Below, piece after piece: positions 44,528 through 57,551 of a DNA stretch of 64,000 nt. The notes under the pieces are model-generated. The model did no database searches. It saw nothing but the letters and a program-made list of their open reading frames with translations, and was not told the DNA's origin. Location of the stretch: NCBI GenBank assembly GCA_032719365.1, contig CM064862.1, positions 3,236,501-3,300,500 of the forward strand, read 5' to 3'. Positions within the stretch are counted from its first letter, which is position 1, and every line of letters begins with the position of its first letter. This stretch comes from Prinsepia uniflora. Taxonomy: Eukaryota > Streptophyta > Magnoliopsida > Rosales > Rosaceae. The position numbers were made by a program, and so were the translations under genes.

Positions 44528-45232
44528 AAATAAAATGAAACGGAAACGCAGCGTTTCTTTTCATTCCTTTCTTTACTCAACAGAGATTGATCGAATTAGA
44601 ATTTGGGGAAAATGTGAGGGGCGTGAGGGGCGAGGCTGAGAGATCTCTCACGTCGTCCCTGGTGAGTGAGGTGAGGCGACCGTGATGGTGAGGGCAAGAA
44701 GGGCGAGACGGTGCGAGCCACAGTGAGCACGAGAAGAGAAAGGTGGAGCTGTCGGCGAGGGTCGAGTCAGTCGTCGAGGAAGAGTAGAGCGAAGCGGAGA
44801 TACAAAGGTGGTTCGAGTGGCTGTGCTGTGTTGTGCAGTGCTTCGGCGTCGACAGATCAGGAGTGGGTTGGGTTCTCGGTTTTCTTGTGTGTATGATTGA
44901 AATTGAATCGATTGAGTAAGCCAATTTATGTTCAATCCGTGATTTTCATGTTTCTGTGTATGATTTTTGTGTTTGTTTGATTTCGGTTCCTTGTTGTCGA
45001 ACTTCACTCGTTTGTTCGATGGGTTGGGGCTTTCTGTCCAAAATCGGGGCTTTCCGTCCAATATCGAGGATTTCGGCCAATATCGACCAATATCGCCGAT
45101 ATTCACCAATATTGCCCGGACCCTCCAATTTTGGGGGAAGATTTTCCTTCAACCCCCTCTTAGCTGTCGGTGGCTGGAAAACCCGATATATCGAGCGATA
45201 TATCAGCGAAACCGGCGATATTTTCATCACTG
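44528..45232. repeat. GC-richer GATAT repeat, unit 2 copy
   Basis: Duplicate of 28981-29685 with a few substitutions. The same overlapping frames are open on both strands. Confidence 0.5.
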
Positions 45233-46913
45233 GTCACAACCATGAATTTAGGTTACGAGGGGAACTTTATATTAGAAAGTTCATAGTTCTATGGGCCGGT
45301 GTTGTTCCACCAAAAGGTTTTCAAGTAAATGTTATGATCCTATTATGAAAAGGTTAACGTTAAGAGGAGCATTATATTATATAGATAGTAATATATAATA
45401 CTGGATAAAATTAAATGTTATTCATTTTTCAATAAGAAGTTCGCATATCATCTATGTTGAGTATTCAAAAGTATGCAAAAGCGTGCCACTGTAAAATCTG
45501 ATTTACACGTTCTAGATCCGTAGAATTACCGTACCACGTCCAAATTCGACGTGCCGCTTGTCTACATAATCTCAAATTCGCTAGCTACGCAACGAACCTC
45601 GGTCCATGTGAAAATGACCTCCCGAGTCAAAAGTCAACATTTTCTCCTCCATGGGAAAATCGTCATTTCACCACAAATCGTTCGATAATCCTTGATTAAC
45701 TCATCAATCTCCTGATAATCCTGTGATGACGGGGCGGGTCGTTACATCCCATCTTATTAGTTCAAAATCATTAATTATCCAGATTAATCATATGCTTCAA
45801 TTCACAATTTTTCACATTAATTTCATGTTTAAAAACAATAAGCATATTGTTTCAAATGTACATAACTGTACTCAAATGGTGCCCAACTAACTCAAAAATT
45901 GTACCAAAAGATTCACGAGAATGAACACTACAAAACTCATGTTGACCGTCACCGGGTTGAAAAGACAGGTTTTTCCAAGAAGGCGAGGTTTGGGTAACAA
46001 AGAAATTTTTGACGGATTACAGTTGTTGAAATTGATTGAGTTTGATCAACTTGTTTGTTTGATTGAGTTGTTGGTTGTCCTATGAGAAGAAGGCCACTTC
46101 TGTTTTTTATAGGCAACATGAAAGTGAGGATGATCGACACGTAACTATCTCAAACAGACTCCAATTTTCGCAGCTACATGTCTACAAACTCACGAATTTG
46201 AGACGTTCGCAATAGTCCAAAAAAACTTCCAAAAGTATTTTCAAATTAATAGTTGCTTTCAAACCCCGTGGGTATAATCGTCATTTTCGAAATTAATTTA
46301 TGATGATTCATTAATTATAAACCATGGGTTGCTAAAAAAAAAACCATTTCCATCGCGCTAAAATCTTGCCCTTCGAAATTGAGCAATGTCATCAAAACTA
46401 TGAGCCAAACAATTGGTTTCTACAAAAAAAATTCACCACGAGTGGACTTTGCCCTACAAATTAGAGGCTACACTGGTTTTTTACTTTGCTAAATGTTGTT
46501 TTTGTCAGGCAAAATGTGCTTGCGCGAAGAAAGTTACTTCGTCAACAAAGCATTGTTAAACCAGCTGTTATTTCTTGTAGTGTAAATATAGCTAAATTTA
46601 TTAGTTGGAATATAAAGATTTGTTTCTTCAAATGTTTATTCACATGCATGTCATATGTGTCACAACCATGAATTTAGGCTATGAGGGGAACTTTATATTA
46701 GATAGTTCATATTTATATGGGGCGGTTGTTGCACCGAAAAGTTTTCGAGTAAATGTTATGATCCTATTATGAAAAAATTCATGTTAAGAGGAGCATTTTA
46801 TATATATATATAGACAGTGATATATAATATTGGATAAAAGTAAATATTATTCATTTTTCAATAAGAAGTTCTCATATCATCTATATTGAGTATTCAAAAG
46901 TTTTCAAAAAATA
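45233..46913. repeat. Direct-repeat-bracketed block, unit 2 copy
   Basis: The ~245-bp repeats lie at about 45233-45477 and 46660-46911. Between them are the LARD LTR fragment ending GGGTCGTTACA at 45746 and the tentative small CACTA-like element at 45926-46582, as in unit 1. Confidence 0.65.
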
Positions 46914-47196
46914 GCATGCACTCAAACTTCATAGATACATGTTGATTAGTGATTGAAATTGCATGATATTACAATAGAGAAATATAAGACATTGGAAAAA
47001 CCAAAAGAAACAATTGCATGATATTATAATAAAGAAATATAAAACATTGGCATCATGGTGAGTGCATACTTTGATTACTCTAGTTAGAGTGTGTTGTATT
47101 CCCTAGTCTGACATGTGGTTGGGATATTTATTTTGTTTCCGAGAGTAAATTGGTCATGTTATAAGAACGTATCAGACGGGAGCAGGTTCTTCCTAT

Positions 47197-47923
47197 TGAA
47201 ATGTGAGAAAAATGCCCCGCATCGGAAAAGCACAACTGCAATTTGTGTCTTATAAGATCTTGGGCTACTCTCCACATTGCCAATTGGTTTTGGGATGAAA
47301 CCTCAACTTCTTACATGGTATCAGAGCAGGCTTATCCGACGCGTAGGCTTAACCGCCACACGTGTCACACGTACCCATTCAAATCATCACGTGATAGGCA
47401 GGAAAATCACGTGTGGATATGAGGAAAATATCCCACATCGGAAAAGCACAACTATAATTTGTGCCTTATAAGATCTTGGGCTACTCTTCTCATAACCAAT
47501 TGGTTTTTGGGTGGAACCTCAACTTCTTACATTATATCAGAGCAAGGTTATCCTACGTGATAACCTTAACCGCCACGCGTGTCACACGTAACCATTCAAA
47601 TCATTACGTGATAGGTCGGAAAATCCGGGTTATCCCATGTGATAACCTTAACTGCCACACGTGTCACACGTAACCATTCAAATCATCACGTGATAGGCTG
47701 GAAAATCCGCCACATGATAAGCTTAACCGTCACACGTGTCACACGTAACCATTCAAATCATCACGTGATAGGCCGGAAAATCCGCCACACGTGAGGGGGC
47801 GTGTTGAAATGTGAGGAAAATATCTCACATCGGAAAAACACAACTACAATTTGTACCTTATAATATCTTGGGCTACTCGCCTCATTGTCAATTGATTTTA
47901 GGGTGGAACCTCAACTTCTTACA
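47197..47923 (+). mobile_element. TRIM retrotransposon cluster, unit 2 copy
   Basis: Three LTRs lie at 47197-47315, 47414-47531 and 47805-47923, a perfect primer-binding site follows the first LTR, and the USE/TATA spacing is the same as in unit 1. It differs from the unit 1 cluster at only a few positions. Confidence 0.85.
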
Positions 47924-48707
47924 CTTTCATGCCAATCAAAAAGGATTACGAGGGCCCTATCAAAAACACCAAGAAACAAACTTAAATTTTTTTTTGACAA
48001 TATATATTCGTCTAATTTGTATATTCATATGCAAATAGATATTAATTAGAATGAAACACCACTTATTAACAAACCTAGTGAAAATCGGGGTAGATCCATT
48101 ATTCCTAACTTTGTAACATTGTAATTAAATTAGGAATTCTTTATTAATTAGTACTATTGATTAAAAAGATTCGCAAGGCCAAAGATTCGTAAGGAATATT
48201 GGCATATTTGGGGTTGGCTAAGCTATAAGTAAGTAATGAAAGTATTAAAAGTATCAATTTTTATCGTCATTTATAAATATTGATTGATACCAAAAAACAG
48301 TGAGTGAATAAAAGGAGTTGAAGAAAGGCAGAAGTTTCACAGAGAAGTGAAGATGATGAGGAGCAAGAAAGAAAGAGAAAAAAGATCAGTAGATAGAGGT
48401 TCTTAACTTAGATTTTCATTCATACACACTTACAACAACAAGCACGGTTTTGGTATTTAAACATTTCATATTCCTTCATCTAATTGCTTAGTCTTCAAGT
48501 CATAGCTCAAGAGTCTCCAGGTTGTGCAATCTTCATGTATAACAGTAATAACTAACTCAATGAACAGCTGGAGTTAGTTAAGATTGTTAGTGACAGCTGG
48601 AATCGGTTGGAACGGTTGTGTGGGAGGGAATATGGTGTTGCAGCTGCACCAAGAGCCCTTGCAGCTGCACCAAGAATCCTGTTGACACGTGTGACTTAAC
48701 AGCCCCC

Positions 48708-49580
48708 TCAAGCTGATGGGGAGAGGGACTCGAGCATCAGATTGGAGGAGTGCAACCAGAACAAATCATCAGACAAGGCCTTGGTGAAGATGTCTGTTGT
48801 CTGATCATGGGAGGCCACATTTTGAACATCGAGATCACCCCAAACACCACGTTCTCTAACGAAGTGATAATCAATTTTGATGTGTTTTGCTCTTGAGTGA
48901 AAGATAGGATTAGCACAAAGGCTGGTGGCAGAGGTGCTGTCACACAAAATCAAAGGAGGTTTGAAGAGGGGAATGTGAAGGGCATGCAGGAGTTGGCGGA
49001 TCCAAGAGACTTCAGCAGCCGGGATTGCAAGAGCCCGATATTCTGACTCAGTGCTGGACCTAGACACTGTGGTTTGCTTCTTGGACATCCAGGAAATGGG
49101 ATTTTCGCCAAGATATACAACCAGGCCAATGGTGGATCGTCGATCATTTGGATCCCCAGCCCAGTCTTCATCAGTGTAGGCAATCAGATCAATATAACCT
49201 GGAGTAAAGGTAAGACCACGGTGAGGAGTGCTCTTGAGGTACCGCAGGATTCTTTTTACAGCCATGAAATGAGCTTCAGTTGGAGAGTGCATATATTGGC
49301 ACACCTGATTAACAGAGAACACAATATCTGGCCTGGTGAATGTTAAGTACTGCAATGCACCAACAATGCTCCTGTAATTGGATGGATTGTTATAAAGAGG
49401 TCCACTATCCTTCTTAAGTCTAGAACCAGGGACAATAGGGCTCTCAACTAACGCACTGTCCAACATGGAGGTTTTGGTGAGTAAATCATGTATGTACTTT
49501 GACTGAGAGATGAACAATCCAGTGGAGGTGTATGTAATTTGTAGTCCCAGGAAGTAATGTAGCTTACCCAAGTCTTTCAT
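48708..49580 (-). pseudogene. Copia reverse transcriptase C-terminus and intact RNase H (unit 2)
   Basis: This is the best-preserved pol segment in the window: 290 codons from MKDLGKLHYFLG through YTDEDWAGDP, SWMSKKQTTVSRSSTESEY and the terminal RNase H motif ADY-like KIDYHFVRE. RNase H degrades the RNA strand during reverse transcription. In the family this segment is the end of a polyprotein and has no start of its own. An in-frame TGA near 49636 separates it from the catalytic half. Confidence 0.88.
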
Positions 49581-49634
49581 GTCAAATTCAGAAGTTAAAG
49601 CATGAACAACTTCTGAAATAGCAGTGGGACAGCT

Positions 49635-50755
49635 TCATGTGAGGATTATGTCATCGACATAGAGGAGAAGAACCACAATGGCAGAAGAAGTGTGTTTGAC
49701 AAACAAGGAGGAGTCTGCCCATGTGGTTTGAAAACCAAGACCAGGGAGAAAACTGGTGAACTTGTCATTCCAGGCACGAGGGGCTTGCTTGAGGCCATAC
49801 AGGGATTTTTCTAGTTTGCAAAGAAAATCAGAATGATTAGGATCCTCAAAACTAGGTGGTTGTGCCATGTAAACTTCTTCTTTGAGCTCTCCATGTAAGA
49901 AGGCATTTTTGACATCGAGTTGTTGAAGGGGCCAGTTGTGATGAGCTGCCAAGGCTAGAACCAGTCTCACTGTTGTGGCCTTAACAACAGGACTGAATGT
50001 CTCTCCATAGTTTAGACCTTCTTCTTGGCTAAAACCCTTGGCAACAAGCCGAGCCTTGTGCCTTGCAATGGTGCCATCAGCATTTCTCTTAAGTCTGTAC
50101 ACCCATTTACACCCAACAATATTTCTGGAGGAAGGTAAGGGAACAAGGGTCCAGGTATTTTGGCTATAGAGGGCATTCATTTCCTCTTGCATAGCTTCCA
50201 TCCAGACTGGGACAGAAGAAGCTGCCTTGAAGGAAACAGGCTCAATTTGTGCAAGATCAACCGTGGAGGACACTTTTTGGGCAGAAAGATAGGCCTTTGG
50301 TTTGACAATCCCACTTTTAGAACGTGTCTTCATAGGGTGCATATTGATCCCAGTAATGGGAAGCACCACTTGGAGTAGTTGAGGCTGAAAATCTGAGTCT
50401 GCTGCAACATTAGGATAAGGGGATGATCTGGATTCACTTGTATGCTGAATAGAGTCTGAATTGGAGGAGGAAGCAGGTTGTGATGTAGAGACAATGGGAG
50501 TGGCTGGTGAGGAATGGAACTCATTAATGGGATTTGGACCATGAAAATCAGTGGATGGAACAGACTGATCTGAAACTGAGAGATCTGAAGTTAGGGTGGC
50601 AGGAGGAGGAAAGAAGAAAGGGCTAGTAGAGAAAAAGGTACAGATGAGTTGGAGATGACAGTTTTAGAATGAGAAGAAGAAGAGGTAGTGGAAAAAGGAA
50701 AATGGGTTTCATTGAAAATAACATGTCTGGACACAAAGAGTTTGTTTTGGGCAGG
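49635..50755 (-). pseudogene. Copia reverse transcriptase catalytic half (unit 2)
   Basis: The frame from 50369 to 49635 contains WTLVPLP, KWVYRLKRNADG, QLDVKNAFLHGEL, LYGLKQAPRAW and the catalytic LLYVDDIIL, so the YVDD motif is preserved here but lost in unit 1. A TGA follows ILT. The segment 50370-50755 is the Ser-rich integrase-reverse transcriptase linker with additional stops. Confidence 0.88.
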
Positions 50756-50760
50756 ATCAT

Positions 50761-53700
50761 TGTAAAGACCCATCCCAAATTCCATGATTAGATTAGTGAC
50801 TAATCACGATTAGTGAGGTTAATCGGTGATTAGTTAAGCTAAATCGGACGAACGATGCGAAATGACCGTTTTGCCACTAATCGTGGCAAAACATTGACTT
50901 TTCATTCGGGCGGTCAAATGGACTTTGACCGATGACCGTGACGTAGTTCGTGACGTCACGAGTTCATAGACAGGTGGCACGTTCAATTCCGACGTTCGAG
51001 GAGGAAGTTATGATGTGCGGAAGTTTAGGGGCATTTTGGTAATTTTGGTTAAATGGGGTCAAATGTTGACTTTTTGACCAAGGGGTCCGATGGCCGAGGG
51101 CCGAGGACTATTAAGTAGATAAGGAAGATATGAATCCATAGGCAGACGGCACACTGAAATCGGACTTCGAACGGGAGAGTTATAAGTCACGGAAGTTCGA
51201 TTTCACTATGCACGAACTTCGAGACGGGGATGATTTGGCGAAATCTGATTGGGCAGATATTTTTAGTGGGTCCCATGGATGAGTGACAAGTGTCACTCAT
51301 CCTATTGGCTAACTTCCCCAAAATGTGGATCTAAGTAATTAAATAATAATATTTTAATTATTTTATAATTAATCCTAACAACCTTAAATCCTAACCATCC
51401 ATTCTATTTTAATCTCTCAAATCCTAACCCTCCATCCCATTCCTCTCATCTGATCTAACATCTTCTTCATCACATTTTCATTTCCTCTTCTATTTTCCTT
51501 CATAACCCGAAACCCACCATAACCCCATTTTCTTCATTTTCTTCAAAACACACACCACCACCCTTCCTCTTGTGAGCCCGTGAGTGAGTGTGAGGAAGTG
51601 AGGAAGGGATGAGATGATGAAGGACCGGGAAAGAGCCACGGCGGCTCACGGCGGCGCACGGCCAAGGAAACCCGTGAGGTAAGAAAACTTTGAAAATCCA
51701 AATTTGAGTTTTGATTTCTTTAATTAGGTTAGGTTTATGGGGACCCTAGGAGTAGAATGGGATTAGTTTTGGGGCTTGGGATGGCCGGAAACGGCCGTGA
51801 ACGGCCGAAGAAAATCCGGCCACCATTGATGGCGGATGGAAGCTCGGTTTCGGGTGGTTTTTCTTAGTTTTAGGGATTGGGTTAGTTAGGAAATGATGAA
51901 ATAGGAATTTAGGAATTAAAATGGGACCAAACGGACCCCGAATCAGTCCAGAAACGGAAGAAAAACCCGAGATGAACAGTGTTTTGCTACAGTAACTGGT
52001 TCAGTTCTCTGAGGTTGATGCCGATGAACAGTGCTTTCGACTTTCTAGGGGCTCGTGAGGGCCCGTGGGCCATAATTTGGGAAAGTATTCAACACGGGAA
52101 ATCTTCTACTCGATGTAACGAAGATTTTGGGACTGGTCTCGTGTCAATCGGACATCGTTTCGATAGTTTTCGGGGTGTCGGAAGGTTTAGGGTCGGTTTA
52201 AAAATAGTTAAAAGTTTGGGAAAATTACGGGGCTTTAATGGGAGGTTAATTAAGATGTTAGTAACCTTCTATTAAAATTTGGACAGGTTTGGGAGTCCCG
52301 GTGACGGTGATCGGCTCGGGGAGCCGTATGGCACGCAAATCGAGGCGGCAGCTCGGACGGTCTGTGAGTGGACCTTGTTTTCTAAATTGGTGCATGCATA
52401 AATGTTTATTATATGTTTTAAATACTTGTTTGTGATGCCATGAGTGCATTTGGATGTGTGGCTACGTATAGGCACGTATTTCGAGGTTTCGGCCCTATAC
52501 GGTGCCTATACGGGTCCGTACGTCTTTATTGGTCTAACTGAAATGGTTTTGGATTTCCAAATGGATTATGAATATGATTTGTTAATGTTGATTTGGATAT
52601 TTGTGAATTATATAGTTTCACGTATTTCGAGGCGATTTACGTGCTTGCACGTAAATCGAGGTTTTCTGGTTTTACTCTGATTTTCCATTCTTATGATTTT
52701 GGAAATAGTTAAATGAAATGATTTTGGATTTGAAAAAGTAACTCTCGGACTTGAGACCCATTTGCTTTACGGAATCGGGCCGGAGGCCCAGTTGGTTTAC
52801 AATTCGGACCGGATGTCCAGTTTCTATGTGGATTCGGGTCTAGCGCCCAATTATGGGTTACAAATGGTTTTTATGGGTCATGACGGTTTATGGGAACCGG
52901 CATGAACCCTTGAAATGGATTTACGGGTCATGACGGTTTATGGGAACCGGCATGAACCCATGAAAGGATTTTATGGTTCATGACGGCTAATGGGGGCCGG
53001 GCATGAATCCTTGAAAGGTTTCAAGAATGATTTCAAAAGGTTTTTCATACTCCATCCTTTATATATGATTGTCTCCTCCGGGGAGGGTCGTTGGCCTGGG
53101 TGGACCCCGGAGTTGTCACGGAGCACTGACTGAGTGGAGTCGCCCCCCCAGTTGGGTTCCTTACTCTCAGGATGGGCATGATTCGTTACCTCTAGGGAGG
53201 GTCATTGATCTACGGACATTGACCTGGGTGGACCCTGGAGAGACCTGGGTTTGAGACCCCGGTTAGCACACGTGTAGCTCTATATTTACCGTGACAGGTT
53301 CTGGATATGAAATATAATGGATAAACATGATTTCAATTGATTTTAGGAAATTGTGTTTATAAGGATAAATGTATTTGGGCTGAGATCCCACATATGTTCA
53401 CTATGTTATGGTTTTCTGTAAATGGTTTTGGGCAGGAGCCCGTAGAACTTGTATTTACAGAATTTGGGGCTGAGACCCTAATTATGGTCGTTTAAACATA
53501 TGTGTTTGAATAAATGGTTTTACTATGCATGCATGCTTTTTAGTGGAGGGTATAAAGGTCTTTTATGAAATATGTTTTTATAAATTCTTTATTTTTGTCC
53601 ACTCACAGTCTTTCTGTTTTTAATACCCTTCAGGTTGACATCGGATGCGGACTGTAGCAGAGACCGGGATATCACATACCTCCTCCGGATCCTGGCGTAC

Positions 53701-53814
53701 TCTGATAGCCCGGGAGGGCAAAGGTCGGAAATATCCCTTGTCTGACACTTCGTGTCAGACGGGAGCAGGGTCATCCCGCACTAATCCCGGGGGGGAGTGG
53801 GATGGGTCCTGTCA
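50761..53814 (+). mobile_element. Solo LARD-A LTR inserted in Copia (unit 2)
   Basis: The 3054-bp LTR starts TGTAAAGACCC and ends GGGTCCTGTCA, flanked by ATCAT at 50756-50760 and 53815-53819. The insertion site is identical to unit 1, so the insertion and its collapse to a solo LTR preceded the unit 1/unit 2 duplication. Confidence 0.95.
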
Positions 53815-53819
53815 ATCAT

Positions 53820-54749
53820 GGCAAATGTAGCCTTTGTATTTTTCTGCATAGCCTAGGAAGACACATTTTCTGGTTTTAAGCTGCAATTTGGTTGTGTTGT
53901 ACGGTTTCAAAAGAGGAAAGCGGGAACACCCAAAAACTCTTAGATGAGTGATATCTGGTGGTTTAAGATAGAGAGCTTCAAAAGGAGATTTCATATGAAG
54001 TGTTGGACAGGGCATCCTATTTATGAGATATACAGCTGTAGCACAACCATGATACTAGAAATGTGATGGTAGAAAGGCATTCTGCAGAAGGGTAATGGCA
54101 GTTTCAAGAGTGTGTCTGTGTTTCCTCTCTGCTAAGCCATTTTGCTCAGGTGTATAAGGGCATGATCTGTGATGAGTGATACCCTTAGTAGATAGGAAAC
54201 TTTGAAAACTGTGACCTACATACTCACCCCCACCATCACTCTGAAGAATCTTAATTGTTGCAGAAAACTGAGTGAGAACATGCTGATAGAAATGTGTAAA
54301 AATAGCTTGAACATCAGATTTATTCTTCATGGGGAATATCCAAGTATAGCGTGTACAGTCATCAATCAAATTGACATAGTATCTAAAGCCTTCACAAGAA
54401 GTTGAGGGAGAAGGACCCCATACATCCGAGTGGACAATTTCAAAAGGAACAGATGACTGAGAATTGGAAAGACAAAAAGGCAGTTTTGACAGTTTTCCTT
54501 CTAAGCATGACTCACAGATGTCTTTGGTTGAATCCTTGATAGGTTGGATGTTAGACTTGTGTAAAGCAGCAGAGACAATTCTATTGGATGGATGTCCTAG
54601 CCGTTTGTGCCACAGTTGATACTGAATGTTCTTTCCAAGGAAAGCACACTGAGGAGGGCTGCTTTTAAGATCAGATGAACAGAAGTCAGGTCTAAGTGAA
54701 AGAAGGTACAGACCATCCTTACTCATTCCTTGAAACAGTGTAGTTCCTG
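53820..54749 (-). pseudogene. Copia integrase fragment (unit 2)
   Basis: Contains the integrase zinc region (LWHKRLGHPS) and DDE core (HSDVWGP, NLIDDCTRY, QNGLAERKH), with the shared TAG after LPSHF at about 54053-54055. It is cut at 54750 by the LARD. The first codons of the apparent frame (54750-54768) are LARD sequence. Confidence 0.9.
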
Positions 54750-54750
54750 T

Positions 54751-57551
54751 TGACAGGACCCATCCCAATCCCCCCGGGATTAGTGCGGGATGACCCTGCC
54801 CCCGTCTGACACGAAGTGTCAGACAAGGGATATTTCCGACCTTTGCCCTCCCGGGCTATCAGAGTACGCCAGGATCCGGAGGAGGCATGTGATATCTCGA
54901 TCTCTGCTACAGTCCACATCCGCTGTCAACCTGAAGGGTATTAAAAACAGAAAGACTGTGAGTGGACAAAAATAAAGATTTTATAAAACATTTCCATAAA
55001 AGACAGTTATACCCTCCACTAAAAAGCATGCATGCATAGTAAAACCATTTATCCAATAATATATGTTAAAACATCCATAAATAGGGTCTGAGCCCCAAAT
55101 CCATTTATCATCATAAAACACAGTTTTCCCAAACCAATTGAAACCATGTTTATCCAATATATTCATATCCAGAACCTGTCACGGTAAAATAAAGCTACAC
55201 GTGTGCTAACTGGGGTCTCAAACCCAAGTCTCTCCAGGGTCCACCCAGGTCAATGTCCGTAGATCAATGACCCTCCCTGAAGGTAACGAACCATGCCCAT
55301 CCTGAGAGTAAAGAACCCAACTGGGGGGCGACTCCACTCAGTCAGTGCTCCGTGACTACTCCGGGGTCCACCCAGGCCAACGACCCTCCCCGGAGGAGAC
55401 AATCATATATATAGGATGGAATATGAAAAACCTGTTGAAATCATTCTTTAAACTTTTCCAGGATTCATGCCCGGCCCCCATAAGCCGTCATGAACCATAA
55501 AATCCTTTCATGGGTTCATGCCGGTTCCCATAAACCGTTATGAACCATAAAAACCATTTGTAATACATAACTGGGCCCTAGGCCCGAATCCACATAGAAA
55601 CTGGACCCCCGGTCCGAATCGTAAACCAATTGGGCCTCCGGCCCGATTCCGTAAATCAAATGGACCTCAAGTCCGAGAATTACCTTTTCAAATCCAAAAT
55701 TATTTCATGAAATCATATCCGAAACCATAAGTACGGAAAATCAGTATAAAATCGAAAAACCTCGATTTACGTGCAAGCACGTAAATCGCCTCGAAATACG
55801 TGAAATCATATAATTCACAAATATCCAAATCAACATTATCAAATCAAATTCATTATCCTTTTGGAAATCCAAAACCATTTCATTTAGACCAATAAAGACC
55901 TACAGCCCCGTATAGGCACCGTATAGGGCTGAAACCTCGAAATACGTGCCTATACGTAACCGCACATCCAAATGCACTCATGGCATCACAAACAAGTATT
56001 TAAAACATATAATAAACATTTATGCATGCACCAATTTAGAAAACAAGGTCCACTCACAGACCGTCCGAAGCCGCGTCTCGATACGCGTGCCATACGGCTC
56101 CCCGAGCCGATCACCATCACCGGGACTTCCAAACCTGTCCAAATTGATTTATAGGGTTACTAACTACTTATATAACCCCTCACTAAAGCCCCGTAATTTT
56201 CCCGTATTTTTAACTATTTTTAATCCCGAACCTAAACCTTCCGATGCCCCGAAACATATCGAGACGGTGTCCGATCGACTCGAAACCAGTCCCAAAATGT
56301 TCGTTACATCGAATAGATGATTTCGTATGTTGAACACATCCCCAGAAACCCTAGCACGCGCTGCCACGCGCCGCCCAAAGGCCCCTGCGCGTGGGCTCAC
56401 GCGCCGGTGAACAGTGCGTCGTTCCCAGCAATCGAACCGGTCTGGGCCGGCCGGTCCGGTCCGACCCCTGCAACTGGACCGGCGTAACCGGTCCAGGCCT
56501 TCTTCTCCCTCATTTTTGGTCCGATTTCCTCCATTCCAATTCCTAAATTCCTATTTTAATGTTTTCTATCAATCTCAATTAACAAAACTATCAAAAACCC
56601 ACCGAAACCCATGGTTCCAACATGGAGCTCACGGCCCTGTTTTTCCCGACCACCCTCACGGCTCCCTCCGCCGTGAAGCACCCTCAAAATCCTCTTAAAA
56701 TCATCCTATCAACTCCCTAATCATCTTCCAATCACCCATAACAACCCATAAAGTCATATTCGAAATTAATGGAAAAATGGGCATTAGTCGGGTAATCGGG
56801 TTACCTGGGCCTTCACGGCCGTGTGCGGCGGTCCAGGTGCTCCCAGCCACCGTCCCTTGCTTCCTCAGCCTCTCCCTCACTCTATGGTCCCATTCAAGAT
56901 CGGCTGGAAAGATTTGGATGGGTTTGGGTTCAAACTGAGATCGGGTGGGTGTTTGGATGAATGGAAAACAAAGAGATGATCGATGCATGTATGGGAATTA
57001 AGGGCCAGTGGATGGGTGACAAGTGTCACTCATCCATTGGTTGCTGAAAAGTAGTTGAGCCCACTAAAGACAAACGGTCCTCGTAAAACGTGTAATTGTG
57101 AATAGTAACCGGGAACTTCCGTGAACCGTAACTTCGCCGTCGAACGTCCGAATTCGACGTGCCGCCTGTCTACGGATTCGTATCGTCCTTATCTACGTAA
57201 CGGTCTTCGGCCCTCGGCCATCGGACCTCCTGGTCAAAAAGTCAACTTTTGACCTCCTATTCACCCAAATTACCAAACTGCCCTTGGGCTTCCGAATGTC
57301 ATAACTTCTTCTACGAACGTCGGAATTGAACGTGCCACCTGTCTATGAACTCGTGGCGTCACGAACTACGTCACGGTCATCGGTCAAAGTCCATTTGACC
57401 GCCCGATTAAAAAGTCAACATTTTGCCACCATTAGGGGCAAAATGGTCATTTCGCATCGTTCGTCCGATTTAGCCTAACTAATCACCGATTAACCTCACT
57501 AATCGTGATTAGTCACTAATCTAATCTAGGAATTTGGGACGGGTCGTTACA
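54751..57551 (-). mobile_element. Young LARD, left LTR (its 3' LTR)
   Basis: 2801 bp, starting TGACAGGACCCATCCC and ending GGGACGGGTCGTTACA on the + strand. It is inserted in Copia integrase after CCTGT (54746-54750), the predicted target duplication. It differs from the right LTR at only a handful of positions, indicating a recent insertion. It has the U5 hairpin (54804-54824) and palindrome (55763-55788). Confidence 0.93.

Larger units (their letters stand above)
41692..54750. repeat. Tandem segmental duplication, unit 2 (cut by LARD insertion)
   Basis: Same order as unit 1. The match stops at 54750 inside Copia integrase, where the reverse-strand LARD begins; the corresponding unit 1 position is about 39191. 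The rest of the unit should resume beyond the right end of the LARD. Confidence 0.9.
48281..54750 (-). mobile_element. Ty1/Copia element of unit 2, truncated by LARD
   Basis: The 3' LTR is 48281-48701 (421 bp; four bases more than in unit 1 through a GTGA repeat). RNase H, reverse transcriptase and part of integrase follow, split by the solo LTR at 50761-53814. Gag, protease and the 5' end are beyond the inserted LARD. Confidence 0.92.
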
